Shown here: positions 37,900 to 60,419 of the stretch, in pieces
Layout of the letters: every line of letters starts with the position of its first letter
Numbering within the stretch: the first letter of the stretch is position 1
Source of the DNA: Nipponacmea schrenckii
Taxonomy: Eukaryota; Mollusca; Gastropoda; Lottiidae
Assembly: GCA_030562195.1 (NCBI GenBank)
Contig: JAUJPP010000007.1
Location: 930,001 to 994,000 of the forward strand
Direction: 5' to 3'
Length of the DNA: 64,000 bases
Position numbers and translations under genes: made by a program
Notes under the pieces: model-generated
The model's input: only the letters and a program-made list of their open reading frames with translations
Told to the model about the DNA's origin: nothing
The model's database searches: none

Positions 37900-39297
37900 A
37901 TGTATTTCTAAATTTGTTGATTGATGTAAATTGCTCCTTGTAAACAGGTTTTAAGTGTCTTACAACAACAAAACTACATAATCTAACAAATTTAAACAAC
38001 ATCTTTCAACTCTCAATGCCATATTTGTAATGGTTATTTTCTGAAATAATTTGAAAGTGATCTGATTATAAGGGTTTTCTATATAGAAACACAAACAACA
38101 TTAAAATTACCTTCTGAAATTTTCTTTGTAATTAAACTAAGAAACTAAATTAAGTTCTAAAAGAGGATTTAAGTAAACTTAATTTGCAGATGAAAAAGCA
38201 GTTTGTTTGCATTAGAAATATTTAAAGAGGTACTAAATTTGAAACAAAACAGATCAATTTAGAGAATGTATTGTTTTCAAGTTATATTATACTAGACTTG
38301 TTTTATATATAAAAACTTATTAACTAGTTTAATATATACTAAACAGAGCTATGAAATAAAACTTACAAAAATAGATTTATGACTTTAGATAAAAATGTAA
38401 TGAGATGATTAAATAGTAAAAATGTAATAGAGTAAAATTTACAAAAGCCACCCTAATATTCCATGAATTTATTGCTGGTAGAAGCCATTGTTTATAATTT
38501 TGTATTGATGTATTCACCAAATAGGCTGTTTACTAATTGTTATTTCAGGACAAAGTATTTATATATTACATTTATGGTTTATAATTTGTCTAAAAAGGAC
38601 CAATGTCAAAGATTTTGCTTCTGTCATGACAATGAAAATCAACATCCAGAACTGCTCAATCTGTTAAAATATAGGAATAAATATCATAAGAAACCTTGAT
38701 GGTATAAGATATAGTCATTTTATTATTTGCTTTACCCATACCTCATTTAATCATAATTAAATGCTTAAGAGAAAAATGTTTTAGAAGTATCAACAGCCAT
38801 ATTTAGACTATATCTCTTTAAATTTTAAAAGTCCAATAGTTTTTAATTTCATCAATAACAATAATATCTCATGTGAAAGAAGATAATCCCCAGGTTTAAC
38901 AGAGATGAATATCAACTAGATTCTCATTAAGTCTATATATCTTGTATTATCAAGTAATACTCAGTATTAACAACCTTTTCACCTGATATTATACTCAATA
39001 GTCATTGTTTATTTCAAATATCTTTAATATAATGTGTGAATGACATCATACTTCCTTGGGTGCCTTTTGATTTATCTGACTTACATTAACAGAAGAGTCC
39101 GTATATACACAATATTGCTTCATTATTTCACTGTATAAAAGTTTATTGATAAATATACATATTATTGATGTTACATTGTTGACAATCCACAATGTTCTTT
39201 AAAACAAAATACAGATCACCCTCATTGTAAGAACTAGATCATTTTGATTGATTCAAATGGCTGAAATGATTTAAATGAATACAATGTGTATTAAATT
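37900..39297. other. Non-coding stretch, no gene seen
   Basis: A 78-codon frame at 38463-38699 (plus) has no motif and AT-driven composition. Nothing else supported. Confidence 0.4.
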
Positions 39298-39470
39298 CTA
39301 GGCCAGACAAATATTTCCCTCAAATTGTTTCAAATTATTCCCCACACGTTTTAGCAATTTAGTTTTTATGCCAAATAATCCCAACTCAGTCAACACATAT
39401 TTATCAAATTGTTCTTCTCCAATCAAACAACCAGATAAAACCCATTCTTGATATCCTAACAACTTTTTAA
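39298..39470 (-). CDS. Candidate terminal coding exon of the minus-strand gene (unknown domain)
   Basis: After an acceptor (ggaattatgcag) at 39473-39471, the minus strand reads, when entered with one borrowed base, xKKLLGYQEWVLSGCLIGEE and continues to 'KYVLTELGLFGIKTKLLKRV' before TAG at 39300-39298. The peptide looks real: amphipathic helices, GLFGIKTKLLK reminiscent of the last helix of a SAM domain, and no codon oddities. The last supported INPP5F exon upstream ends one base into a codon (G), so G+TT would make Val and the phases match. It does not resemble any SAC2 region known to me. It may be the last exon of an altered INPP5F, part of another gene, or chance. Confidence 0.35.
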
Positions 39471-39924
39471 CTGCATAATTCCAATTTTAACCAGGTATAC
39501 TATAAATCAACTGGTGCAGAATACAACCAGCCAATAGTGAGCACCAAACCACTAAATAGGTTATTTTAAATAAACAATTTCAGCATGATAACTTTAAATG
39601 TCATAGAAGTTTTGGAGCCTACAGAAAGTTGTACAAGGAAAGACGTGTGAAGGAATTCCTGTCTGAAATTGGTAAATTTGTTTGTAGGCAGTGGCGTTTC
39701 TTAATTACTAACTGGGAGGGGGGAGGGGCAAGTAGGGGCCACAGAATTGTCAAGTGGGTTAATTCTTTAATATTGGTCTGAACAGTTTGGCCGTAGGAGA
39801 TTGTGATACATCTGATAGTAGGACTACAAGAACAATAGTTAAATCAGAAATACTCCAACCTTTAACCTTACTACCACTGGTTGTAGATTCATCCACCTCC
39901 AGTGTACATTTTTCAAGAAGTTAG

Positions 39925-40110
39925 CCCACTTTAAAGTATACTTTCTGTTTTAACAAAGGTTGAAACTTCAATATTTTTTTAACGAAATAAACCACAATTT
40001 GGGCATAGTCCAAAATTTCATCAATATGAAATATATGTTTACACCATATTTCATTTAAATCGGATAAAAACTGTAGTCTTTGCTGAGTTCACAAACAAAT
40101 AGATACCTAA
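39925..40110. repeat. Fragment of the dispersed 'cccactttaaagtat' repeat
   Basis: Begins 'agcccactttaaagtatac', the same start as the fuller element at 22926, and continues through 'aggttgaaacttcaat' and one monomer ('catatttcatttaaatcgga'). The remainder of the element is lost. Confidence 0.65.
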
Positions 40111-40879
40111 TATGAGTGTTGTAAATAATTACTGAAATAATGCAGCTCCTTTGTGAATGTCGACCCCAACTGAATCCATAAAGCTTTTGTTAGTTTGAAA
40201 AACAAAAGAATAATTATGCTATTCTGACAACTAAAAATTAAGAATAACATTTAGCCTAGTTCTATGATGATCAAGGCCATATAACCATTTTATACAATTC
40301 AAACCCTTGATGTAAAAGATATAGACCTACACATCTATTCAATAAATACCTAACAACAAAAACTAAATTATTATACCCATTTCTGTAATAATGCATTCTG
40401 AATACAAATTATATAAAAGCAATAAAAAACAAAATTAAAATATTCACTGGACAATATTTAATGTCATAAAATGAGACAAGAACATAAAATTCACACACCA
40501 TTACATGTTATTATCATGAGGAATACATATACTGATGATAAAAAAACATTATTAAAGACTGTAAGTTCAGACGGTATAATATGCCCTTTAAAGATTAAAT
40601 TAACTGAGAAAAAAAAACTGAGTGAAAATAATATTTAAATAATAATATTATTATCACATATATCTACATAAACCAGACTGAAGTGGGCTCAAAAAAATAT
40701 CAAACATACACTTATAGATTGTGTAATTGTTTGATGCATATGGTGTTTTTCACACACATGCCATGACTGTGTTTCAATTATAGAATTTCTCTATTGTAAT
40801 ATACATGTACAATCAATAATTGATTCAGGTTGATACCAGGTTATTGTCACTATTATATTTACAACAAAGGATAAGAAGG

Positions 40880-41236
40880 ATTTATCGAGCAATGTAACTC
40901 AGCAATAACTCATAGAAAATAATTTTTGGTCTGATTTTTAATAGGGTTCATCCTTGGCTGATGACAAACACTAACACCAAGTTTCATCAAAATCTGTCAA
41001 GAAACCAGCTCCCTATTGTGTCAACAACACTAAATTGTGGACAGAGAGACACACGGACAGACACACGGACAGCAAGCCAGAAGCTAGCCTGCATACCTAG
41101 GGGGGACATCGATTACTGAGAGGGGGGCAGAATAAATGGCATTCTCTGATTGAACACAATCAGGCTACAGGCCTGATGGACAGACAGACAGAGGCGACAA
41201 ATATGTACGCCCACATTAATGTGTGGGCATATAAAA
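40880..41236. repeat. Dispersed repeat ending in a perfect short hairpin
   Basis: The left part has 'atagggttcatccttggctg' and 'aagtttcatcaaaatctgtc'. The middle has (ggacagacac)n-like tracts. The right end carries a 7-bp perfect stem (GCCCACA ... TGTGGGC, 41209-41228) followed by 'atataaaaa'. The same end phrase closes the copies at 19398 and 23446. Confidence 0.6.
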
Positions 41237-41584
41237 ACTGGAAAAGCTATTCTACCAATATGTACAGAACCATAATATCATCTAATCAATCATAAAAAAA
41301 CATTAAAAAGACAGTTGTCATGTGTGACAAGATAGAAGGTTGTTGAATAGACATGTTTGTATAACAGATAATTATCTGCTCTGATAAGACACTGTTAATA
41401 GATAATTCATTTTCCTGTTTAGGAGACAAGGCGCTAGCTTTGTTCTAACTAATCAAATATTAAATAAAATATGTTGTTTTCATGAGCCCATATCAACATG
41501 TTCCTATGTATGTATTGGAGTGTAATATAAATTGCACTGAAGGTTAATTAAATAAATCATTTGTAATTAAAGGGAAATAACTAC

Positions 41585-44500
41585 CTCTATCCAATCTTGG
41601 TGGAGGGCGATATTTGATTCCTGTTTGACTCCAGTATACAGGTATTGAACCGCGAACTTGAACAAATGAAACCAGGTGTGGAAAAAATTCAATGATCTGC
41701 AAAAGATGATTCAAATTTTATATAAAGTATTATATGAATATCCATCTTTTTTTAAATTATTTATAATACATTGTGTTGTAACTTCAATATTTGCATCACT
41801 TACTTGTTCAGTTTCTACAAAATTGGCACAAGAACCAGTTTCATCTAAACCTCTTTTTTTAGATCTTGTACCTGGAAAAATGTAAATGTATTTGTTGTTG
41901 GGACATGTTTGCCATTTATTTGAACAATTATACCCGAGTCTCAGAAACACGAAATTTTAGCTCATCAATTACAGTGTACAAACTTAAAATGACCATATAT
42001 AGAAAACTCATAACTATAAATAAAAAACGTAATTAGAGTTTTGGGGGATTTATGCATTTTTTTAGTACTTCTAAAGGCTATTTTCATGTATGCTTATCCA
42101 ACCCTTGATAATAGCGAACAATGACCTTTAGAAAGACAACAAAGAAAAAATGACAAGGTAAACTAACTCCATCAAAATGTTTTAATCTAAAATATATCAT
42201 TGAAGATGAAAATCGTTGGCAAATTATTCTTACCAGCTCGATGTCGACTTCTTCTAGATAATAACCATATATCATATTTTAATGGTTCAACTGATGACGA
42301 GGCATAATCACCAGGTGAATCACCAGGACTGACATTCTCACTGAAATCCATCTGACATCTAGCCATCTGTATATAACCTTGTACTATTGGTATTATCCAA
42401 TGATCAGCTAAATCTATTTCTTCACACTGTTAAACATAATTAATGACCATCAAGGTAATAACAGTTTTCTATTGCTATAATTGTATAAACTAATAAATTT
42501 CTGATATCAATATCAGGGCTTTCAACAAAAGAAATGAAATGAAATGAATGGAGTTTTACATCCTACTCTTCTGCACCTTATGGGCTAATGAAAGCGGGTA
42601 ATGCCATGCAGTGTGCAATGAGGGAAATTTTGCCAGAACTGTCAAGGGATCTGTAAAGTGCACAGCCTGTAACACACAGGACCTTGGATTATTCCAAATG
42701 ACTAGAAGCTTTTTCGATGCCGGTCCCTCCAACCAGCATCAATGATATGGGAAACCTGGCTGCTGAGAAATGTAACGGTTTGTCTCAATCTTTGCTAAGA
42801 TCAAACCCTGGACCCTAGCCAGCAAGTGAGCCACCACAGCCATCCTGGGCTTGAGACAGAATAATATAATGTATGAAAAGCAAAACTCATTGGGTGAAAA
42901 TCAAAAAATTTGTTTTTAATGCTAAAAATGGCCTTGGCTTTCTCTAAGTTGTCAATTCGTCTACATTTTTATGTTTGGAAACTTGAAAAATAAATGCTTT
43001 TCAACAAGCTAGACCCTTTGTAATCTCAATAGAATATTTACCTGGAAATCTATGAGTTCTTGTATGAGATATTTATTCCAAAAGAATCTCTGATCACAAC
43101 GTTTAAATAATGGTAATGATTCATTATACTGTGAAGAATGTTGTTGTTGTAAACTACATGTTAAATCATATTTATCACTATAATAAAACGACTCTTCTTC
43201 ATTAAACATCTTGATTAATTCCTGTAAACAGTAACAAAATTTACTTCAAATGCTCCAAACTACACAAGTTTCAACAGCTCAGTAAAGAGTTAAACAAGAA
43301 TGCCCTCAAACCCTAAAATTTTTTAATAAATAAATGAGTAACATTGTACTTACATCTAATATCCTTCTTTCAAACTTTTCCTTGTCTTTTATTTCTTTCT
43401 AAAATATACCATCACATACAACAATTAACCATTTTGTTTACTGCAGTCAATATTTTGGATTAATCAGTACTAAATAAGTGATTATCTTATATCAGGCAAT
43501 ATGAAAAATGACTAGGGCAGTACAATTAAGCATTATAATGTTGAATATGAATTGAAAGAAACAACAGACAATACCTTTTTTGGTTTGACGTTTTCAGCAG
43601 CTGATTTAATAGTATGCCATGTTTTAAGTAGGGGTTTTTGTAATAATTCTGGTCTCGTAATTTGTTCAGATTTCTTGATTCCAAAATGATGAGTTTTGCA
43701 AAACTGAAAAATAAGATATTCTGTAAAGGAATAGTCAGATTTATTATGAAACCTTTTATGGTAGAAAAAGCCCTTGTAAAATAATATTTCAATTTTGTAC
43801 TAGAATGCCTTTTGAGATCATGTTCCACCATATTGTTCATTCAAACAAAATAATATAGTGTAGGCCTAAGCTTATTTCTAAAACAGATTGTTGATTAAAA
43901 GTACTGTTATTGGCGATTTTTTGCTAGGTTTATAATTGGTAAAGATATTATGATGGATATTGGATCATCATATTTTTCTTTTTATTTTGAGGCACTCTAT
44001 ATGTTGCCATTTTATTATCTTTTATCTACGATGTTACGTCAAGTCATAGTGAAAATGGCAGTTTTATGCATCAATGGTCAGTAACATTGCTGGGATTTTT
44101 AAACCTTTAGATGACCATATATGTAAAACAAAATACCAGTAACTGTGATCATTTAACTATCACTTAATTACTCTGATCATGTAACAATTATAAATTACAT
44201 TGATTGAAGAACTATGACCAGATTACTCAGTTCATAGATCTAGGGCCAAATTACTGTGATCATAGAATAATAAACAAAGAAATCTAATCACAGAACTATA
44301 TCCAAATTACTGTGATCATAGAATAATAAACAAAGAAATCTTATCACAGAACTATATCCAAATTACTGTGATCATAGAATAATAAACAAAGAAATCTTAT
44401 CATAGAACTATATCCAAATTACTGTGATCATAGAATAATAAACAAAGAAATCTTATCATAGAACTATATCCAAATTACTGTGATCGTAGAATAATAAACA

Positions 44501-47500
44501 AAGAAATCTTATCATAGAACTATATCCAAATTACTGTGATCATAGAATAATAAACAAAGAAATCTTATCATAGAACTATATCCAAATTACTGTGATCATA
44601 GAATAATAAACAAAGAAATCTTATCACAGAACTATATCCAAATTACTGTGATCATAGAATAATAAACAAAGAAATCTTATCATAGAACTATATCCAAATT
44701 ACTGTGATCATAGAATAATAAACAAAGAAATCTTATCACAGAACTATATCCAAATTACTGTGATCATAGAATAATAAACAAAGAAATCTTATCACAGAAC
44801 TATATCCAAATTACTGTGATCGTAGAATAATAAACAAAGAAATCTTATCATAGAACTATATCCAAATTACTGTGATCATAGAATAATAAACAAAGAAATC
44901 TTATCACAGAACTATATCCAAATTACTGTGATTATAGAATAATAAACAAAGAAATCTTATCATAGAACTATAACTAAATTACTGTGATCGTAGAATAATA
45001 AACAAAGAAATCTTATCACAGAACTATATCCAAATTACTGTGATCTAGGGCTGGCAAAATTTATCGAAATTCCGATTAATCGTCGATTACTTACCTGCCG
45101 ATTACGATTATCGATCTAAAATTCCATAATCGATTATCATGATTCAATAAATTATATCCAATCAATTTTTTCAAACAACTGTTTACAAGATGGAATGAAC
45201 AATACTATCACAAAACCTACCAAATAATACCACTATCGACTTTTAATACGACACAATAACAACTATAGGCCTATAAATAACAACAGTGTAGAGCTCCATC
45301 TGCTGGGAGGATATGCTACTTTCATTTTCAAATGTACTGTGTTTACGATACTCGAATGTGGTTATCTCCCTTACTTAAAATAGACATGAAAATTCTACCG
45401 ATTATTAATCGATTATCGGTCGGTGCACGTCACCGATTATTTGCCGATAATCGATATTAAAATCATAATCGATTCCCAGCCCTACTGTGATCATAGAATA
45501 ATAAACAAAGAAATCTTATCATAGAACTATATCCAAATTACTGTGATCATAGAATAATAAACAAAGAAATCTTATCACAGAACTATATCCAAATTACTGT
45601 GATTATAGAATAATAAACAAAGAAATCTTATCATAGAACTATAACTAAATTACTGTGATCATAGAATAATAAACAAAGAAATCTTATCACAGAACTATAT
45701 CCAAATTACTGTGATTATAGAATAATAAACAAAGAAATCTTATCATAGAACTATAACTAAATTACTGTGATCGTAGAATAATAAACAATGAAATCTTATC
45801 ACAGAACTATATCCAAATTACTCTGATCATAGAATAATACACAAAGAAATCTTATCATAGAACTATAACTAAATTACTGTGATCATAGAATAATAAACAA
45901 AGAAATCTTATCATAGAACTATATCCAAATTACTGTGATCATAGAATAATAAACAAAGAAATCTTATCACAGAACTATATCCAAATTACTGTGATTATAG
46001 AATAATACAAAGAAATCTTATCATAGAACTATAACTAAATTACTGTGATCATAGAATAATAAACAAAGAAATCTTATCACAGAACTATATCCAAATTACT
46101 GTGATTATAGAATAATAAACAAAGAAATCTTATCATAGAACTATATCCAAATTACTGTGATCATAGAATAATAAACAAAGAAATCTTATCACAGAACTAT
46201 ATCCAAATTACTGTGATCGTAGAATAATAAACAAAGAAATCTTATAGAACTATGACCAAATTACTGTGATCATAGAATAATAAACAAAGAAATCTTATCA
46301 TAAAACTATATCCAAATTACTGTGATCATAGAATATTAAACAAAGAAATCTTATCAAAGAACTATATCCAAATTACTGTGATCATAGAATATTAAACAAA
46401 GAAATCTTATCACAGAACTATATCCAAATTACTGTGATCATAGAATAATAAACAAAGAAATCTTATCATAAAACTATATCCAAATTACTGTGATCAAAGA
46501 ATATTAAACAAAGAAATCTTATCACAGAACTATATCCAAATTACTGTGATCATAGAATAATAAACAAAGAAATCTTATAGAACTATGACCAAATTACTGT
46601 GATCATAGAATAATAAACAAAGAAATCTTATAGAACTATGACCAAATTACTGTGATCATAGAATAATAAACAAAGAAATCTTATCATAAAACTATATCCA
46701 AATTACTGTGATCATAGAATATTAAACAAAGAAATCTTATCACAGAACTTTATCCAAATTACTGTGATAATATAGCTTTGACCAAATTACTATGACTTTC
46801 ATATGACCATTACACTGATCAAACGTTTGTGATTTTTACTGAGATATCTAGTTCCAGAAAGCCGTATATATGTTTTATGAACAGAATAAGGGAATTTGCC
46901 TCTAAATGGGTTATCATCTATTTTCGAACAAAATACCTACTTCTAAATCTAATTCAACTGGATCTGCAGTATTTAATGGTAATAGAGCTATTCTATTAAT
47001 CTGAAATATTTTATATTTTTCAGCTAATTCTCCAACTAAGCTTCTCTGTTTTATTAACAATAATGCCCAACTTGAGTCTGAAATTAGAAAATATCTCTAG
47101 AAAAACTTGCTTTATAAAATCCAAGAATTAAACCAGAATATGAAGACTATTTTTCCACCAGCATAAAATAATAACTACCTAGATGTCAATAATATTATCA
47201 AAATTGATCATAATTCAGATGAAATATTCTCATTAATTCTAGTTGATATATCTTCATATCATTGACTAATGCAAGCATTACATTATGTAAATAGATCAGT
47301 GTTACTTTGACTTGGTACAAGAAAAATCAAAGTGTCCTTTAGTAAAATGAAATCAGTTTGAATTATTTTTTACCTTGGATTTTTTTTAAAATATTTTTGA
47401 TGATACTTTAATGGACTAATGTTTTTATTAAAGGGCTACCGTATTGTAATATTTTGTCCATGGATCCTGACCAAATTTGAGAATTTTTTATACAAAAACA

Positions 47501-49289
47501 GAACAATCTATTAAAAGTTAATGAAGTGGTAATTAATGATAGATGTATACTAGAAGTGACTGATGGCTACTGTTACAAGTTATAATCAATATAGACAATA
47601 GCGTCTAGGCTCTGTATCTTTATTAAACCCTAGTATTATCATCTCTAACTTATTGATCTCTTAACTCATTTCACAGTCCAAAATAACTTCTATTATGGTG
47701 CTTATTTTCAATAATCAAGTCTGGGTGTGGATGGGAAGTGAAAAGTGAAGTTTGAAGAACTATATATTTATTCAACAATGTCTGAAGTCTTGTAATTAAA
47801 CAGTTCATGTGGACGTCTAATGGCTACTGAAACCCCTCATAGCCTGACCCAGGAAGATTGATCACTCAGAGCTGTAGTAGTGAAGTTAAATAGATAACAA
47901 TTCACAACAATTTCTTAAGTCAATATACAAAGGTAAAATCATACCTGGGTGAAGTTTAATCTTTCCAATAATCCCATAACATAAACCCATGCATACAGGG
48001 TTCCATGCTGAACATAGATCACTTCCTGAAAAATCAATTAATAGTCACAATCCTGATGTATCTACATCAACCAGTGCTCAATAAAACTAAAAATTCAAAC
48101 ATTTCAGTATCCTAATTTGTATTTAAAATGGAAAATTAAAAAAAAAAAACATAGTTCAAAATAATTTAACCAGTTCTATCAAATTATATCTAAAACTCCA
48201 TTAATATTTATTCAAAAAACTTAATAAAAGTACTTCAAGAAATTAAAGTGCTCAACTGCCATTTCCTTTGCAAAAAACAAAAGGACATCAACAGACAGAG
48301 AAAAGTTTCCAGTACTATGATTGTGACATCAACTTTTCTTTCACTCCTAAAACCTCTTGTGTCATAGATCATAGAGAGTCATTCTGACACTCATCTTTTA
48401 ATCACATCCAATTAATTATGAGCGTATTTTTTTCTGTTATTTTGTTAAAGGTAAATCTTGACCAACATAATAAATAAGCACATTTATGATGTTAGATATT
48501 TTTCAAATCCACCAATCCACATTCTGCTTATAGTGAACTAGTGAATTTTAGCAAATACAACCCCTCTGGTATGAAAATTGTCATTTGGTTGCCTGATATG
48601 TAGCTATGTTGTAAACCAGTCTCATTGATACAGTGATAAGGAACCAAGATTTAAACCAGGATACATCTCAACATGTTGTCATCTCGAAGGATACATCTCG
48701 ACATAATGTCATCTCTGAGCTAAAAAATGTTCACAGATCTTTTGTCATAAATAATAGTTTTCTATAGAACTTGGAACATATGACACACCAATTTATACTG
48801 ATGATGGCTTAAGCTATTTGCTACAGAATAGCTGACCTCATTTTCACCATAGATGAACTAATTACAAAAAGAAAGTTTAATTAACTAGCTGTGGAAACTT
48901 GGTTTCAACTTTTGATCTTTGCCCTATTTATAACATACAAAGTAATTTAGATGTATTTTCAAATTTTAACCTGAATGATGTCAGTAATAAAGAAATCTTG
49001 CAAACAATGAGTCACCAGTTTATTTTCTAATTCTTTACCAACAGAATCAGAAATGAACACAATCTACATGTTTCTTTGATAATATAACTTAAAGCATCAT
49101 TAGATTTTTGTAATATTTGAAATATCATAAAATAATTCATTTCATTTTTTCTCATTTAATAAAAAAAAATATCAAAATGACAACAACATTACCTCGTTTA
49201 GGTTCAAGTGCCCCCGTTTGCCTATTACACCATAAACTGAATTCATTGTCTAAAAGAATGTAATGAGATTCTGTTTGGTAAAGCTCCAT
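41585..49289 (-). CDS. INPP5F: Phosphatidylinositide phosphatase SAC2 (INPP5F), N-terminal nine exons
   Basis: INPP5F/SAC2 is an endosomal phosphatase that removes the 4-phosphate from PI4P. Minus-strand exons: 49289-49193 (starts MELYQTESHYILLDN), 48025-47945, 47077-46941, 43703-43575, 43398-43354, 43221-43042, 42426-42234, 41871-41804 and 41696-41585. All have AG/GT borders and matching phases, 1042 nt in total or 347 codons plus one base. The order follows the family: 'WNPVCMGLCYGIIGKIKLHP', 'LDLEFCKTHHFGIKKSEQ', 'SFYYSDKYDLT', 'DQRFFWNKYLIQELI', 'HWIIPIVQGYIQM', 'LLSRRSRHRAGTRSKKRG', 'NFVETEQ', then 'SFVQVRGSIPVYWSQ' and 'RPPPRLDR'. This covers the N-terminal SAC fold. The catalytic CX5R(T) exon, hSac2 domain and tail were not found. 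Intron 3 holds the 56-bp satellite and intron 6 a SINE. It is head-to-head with POLR2B. Confidence 0.92.
42530..42855 (-). mobile_element. Candidate tRNA-derived SINE in an INPP5F intron
   Basis: The minus strand begins with a tRNA-like head: 'tggctgtggtggctcacttg' resembles a Pol III A box, and 'cagggtttgatcttagc', about 30 bases further, resembles a B box. A unique GC-richer body follows, ending at 42530-42550 in a pentamer tail (atttc)n. A GC-rich island with this head-body-tail order inside an AT-rich intron fits a SINE. The boxes are imperfect and I saw no clear target duplication. Confidence 0.5.
44140..46795. repeat. 56-bp satellite array in INPP5F intron 3
   Basis: About 40 head-to-tail copies of a 56-bp unit: 'actgtgatcatagaataata', 'aacaaagaaatcttatca' and '(c/t)agaactatatccaaatt'. 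Most units differ by one or two bases (atcata/atcgta/attata, cacaga/cataga, tatatcc/tataact), and these variants are themselves ordered, which implies block amplification. Degenerate units lie before 44225 and after 46770. The array is split once by an 8-bp-duplicating element at 45046-45484. Confidence 0.97.
45046..45484. mobile_element. hAT-type MITE, 439 bp, inserted in the 56-bp satellite with an 8-bp target duplication
   Basis: It begins TAGGGCTGGCAAAATTTATC and ends GATTCCCAGCCCTA, so the terminal inverted repeat is TAGGGCTGG(c/g)AA. CTGTGATC lies directly on both sides (45038-45045 and 45485-45492). The second copy continues the satellite unit exactly where the first was cut, so the 8-bp duplication is unambiguous. 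An 8-bp duplication and AGGGCTGG-type ends fit the hAT superfamily. The subterminal DNA on both sides is rich in 'cgattaatcg' and 'cgattatcg' words in both orientations, which could be transposase binding sites or form stems. There is no ORF. Confidence 0.93.
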
Positions 49290-49555
49290 ATCTAATTGGT
49301 GAACAATATCGGAGACTTCAAAATTTTGACATTTTTCAGCTGTTTATGAATAGTTCACTCCCCTACCGGAAGTCGTTTAACGATGTACCGTTAATAATTT
49401 CTAATATTAAAGAGTTCCGCCATAAATGTCGGAGCTGAAACAATCGGCTCTGAAGTACGCCGAAATTATCCAGTGACATCTACGTTTAAAGGCAGAATTG
49501 AGTGCCTTGAGCACTATAAATTACTTGTTAAAGTCTCGTTTTCTCTCGATTAAAT
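49290..49555. promoter_or_regulatory. Divergent (bidirectional) promoter region of INPP5F and POLR2B
   Basis: Only 266 bases separate the two start codons, so both 5' ends must lie in or near this segment. It holds ACCGGAAGT at 49375-49383, and a second identical ACCGGAAGT lies at 49606-49614 in the first POLR2B intron. This is the core site of ETS/GABP factors, which are frequent at bidirectional housekeeping promoters (established for vertebrates; use here is inferred). No TATA box is evident at a sensible distance from either ATG, and the segment is less AT-rich than the introns around it. Confidence 0.65.
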
Positions 49556-59204
<9,649 letters not shown>

Positions 59205-59768
59205 AAATCAATATCATTTTGTTCCTGTATATATTATTGTGATGTAAAACATCTTTCATTTTATTTTCAAAACAATCATGTTTGTATATAAATCATAAGT
59301 TTTAAGATGACATCATGTTGAAAATGGTTTAGTTGATGTGTGAAATCTTAAGTGTAATAGACTTGCTACATGTAATTTGCCTTCAAAATTGAAATTATTA
59401 TATTTGTTATTCATGTTCTCAATTAATGAATATTGTCCATAGATCTGATTGTTTTTTTTAACAATATCACTGAAAGAATTTGGTAGAAAAATAGTCACAG
59501 ATATCATGAAACTGAACTGTAGGTATACTCATCTTTATGATACAGTGGAAATCACAGAGAAAGTTATTTTCACTTATTTTTTATAAATAGTGCTGGTTGT
59601 GTTATAATATTTACAGATCACTTGCCAAATTTAAAGTGGTGTTATGTCAGAAAAGTGTGAAAGGTTTTCAAGAGTATGTTCTTTGGATCATAGAAATTGT
59701 ATGTAATATTATATGCTGTGTAAATCATCAAGGTCTGTATTGTTAATGCGTTCATAGTAACTTTTGTA

Positions 59769-59774
59769 AATAAA
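59769..59774 (+). terminator. Candidate polyadenylation signal for POLR2B
   Basis: AATAAA about 565 bases after the stop codon. A second AATAAA lies at about 60052. Animal RPB2 transcripts have 3' UTRs of this order. Confidence 0.4.
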
Positions 59775-60419
59775 ACATATAAATTTTTGTAATTGGGTTT
59801 TAAAGAATGTAAGTCATCAAAACAATGGCTTTAATGAATCTTTCAAGGTTACTGTTGATGATGGTATACAAATCTTTATTAAAATATTGATCTGAAATAG
59901 TCTTATAAAATACAATGGGCAATGTCATTTGGTAGAATTGTACAGTAATGGATTAGGCCAATAGACACTCATAGTCCTTGACGTAAGGGATAAATGTATT
60001 TTACTCAGTTTAAGTTGTACAAATTAAAGGATGAATTATTTTCATGTGAACAAATAAAAAGTGAGTAAAGTGTAATCAAGTTCAGTATAAGTGTGTATGT
60101 TGATGAATTCATTTGGGCTAAGATAAAAATACACTGCATGTTAATACTTTCTTTCTTAATAGGTAATGTATATTTAGGTTATTTTGTTTGGCACAGAAGT
60201 GGCAATGAGAGCGTTATTTTACAAGTATTTGCAGTTAAATTAAGTACTGGGTACAAATGTTATAAAAGGTCAAGAGATGACGATTACATAATTTGATTTG
60301 TATTCGAATTTGTATTAGGTACTGGGTACCTGAGTTCTAAACGACCAAGTAGTACATTATTTGATTTGTGTTTGCACCGTAGTACGGTGTATATATTTGT
60401 TAAAAAAATTTAGGCTCGT

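Noticed and set aside
38463..38699. 78-aa plus-strand frame after the divergent GPCR
   Set aside because: No family resemblance and no splice acceptor positioned to use it; kept as non-coding.
43526..43840. 104-aa minus-strand frame
   Set aside because: Overlaps INPP5F exon 4 in another frame; the supported exon 43703-43575 with AG/GT borders explains the conservation.
44140..46795. Possible CRISPR-like array of regularly spaced repeats
   Set aside because: Units are contiguous with no unique spacers and lie in an intron of an animal gene; it is a satellite.
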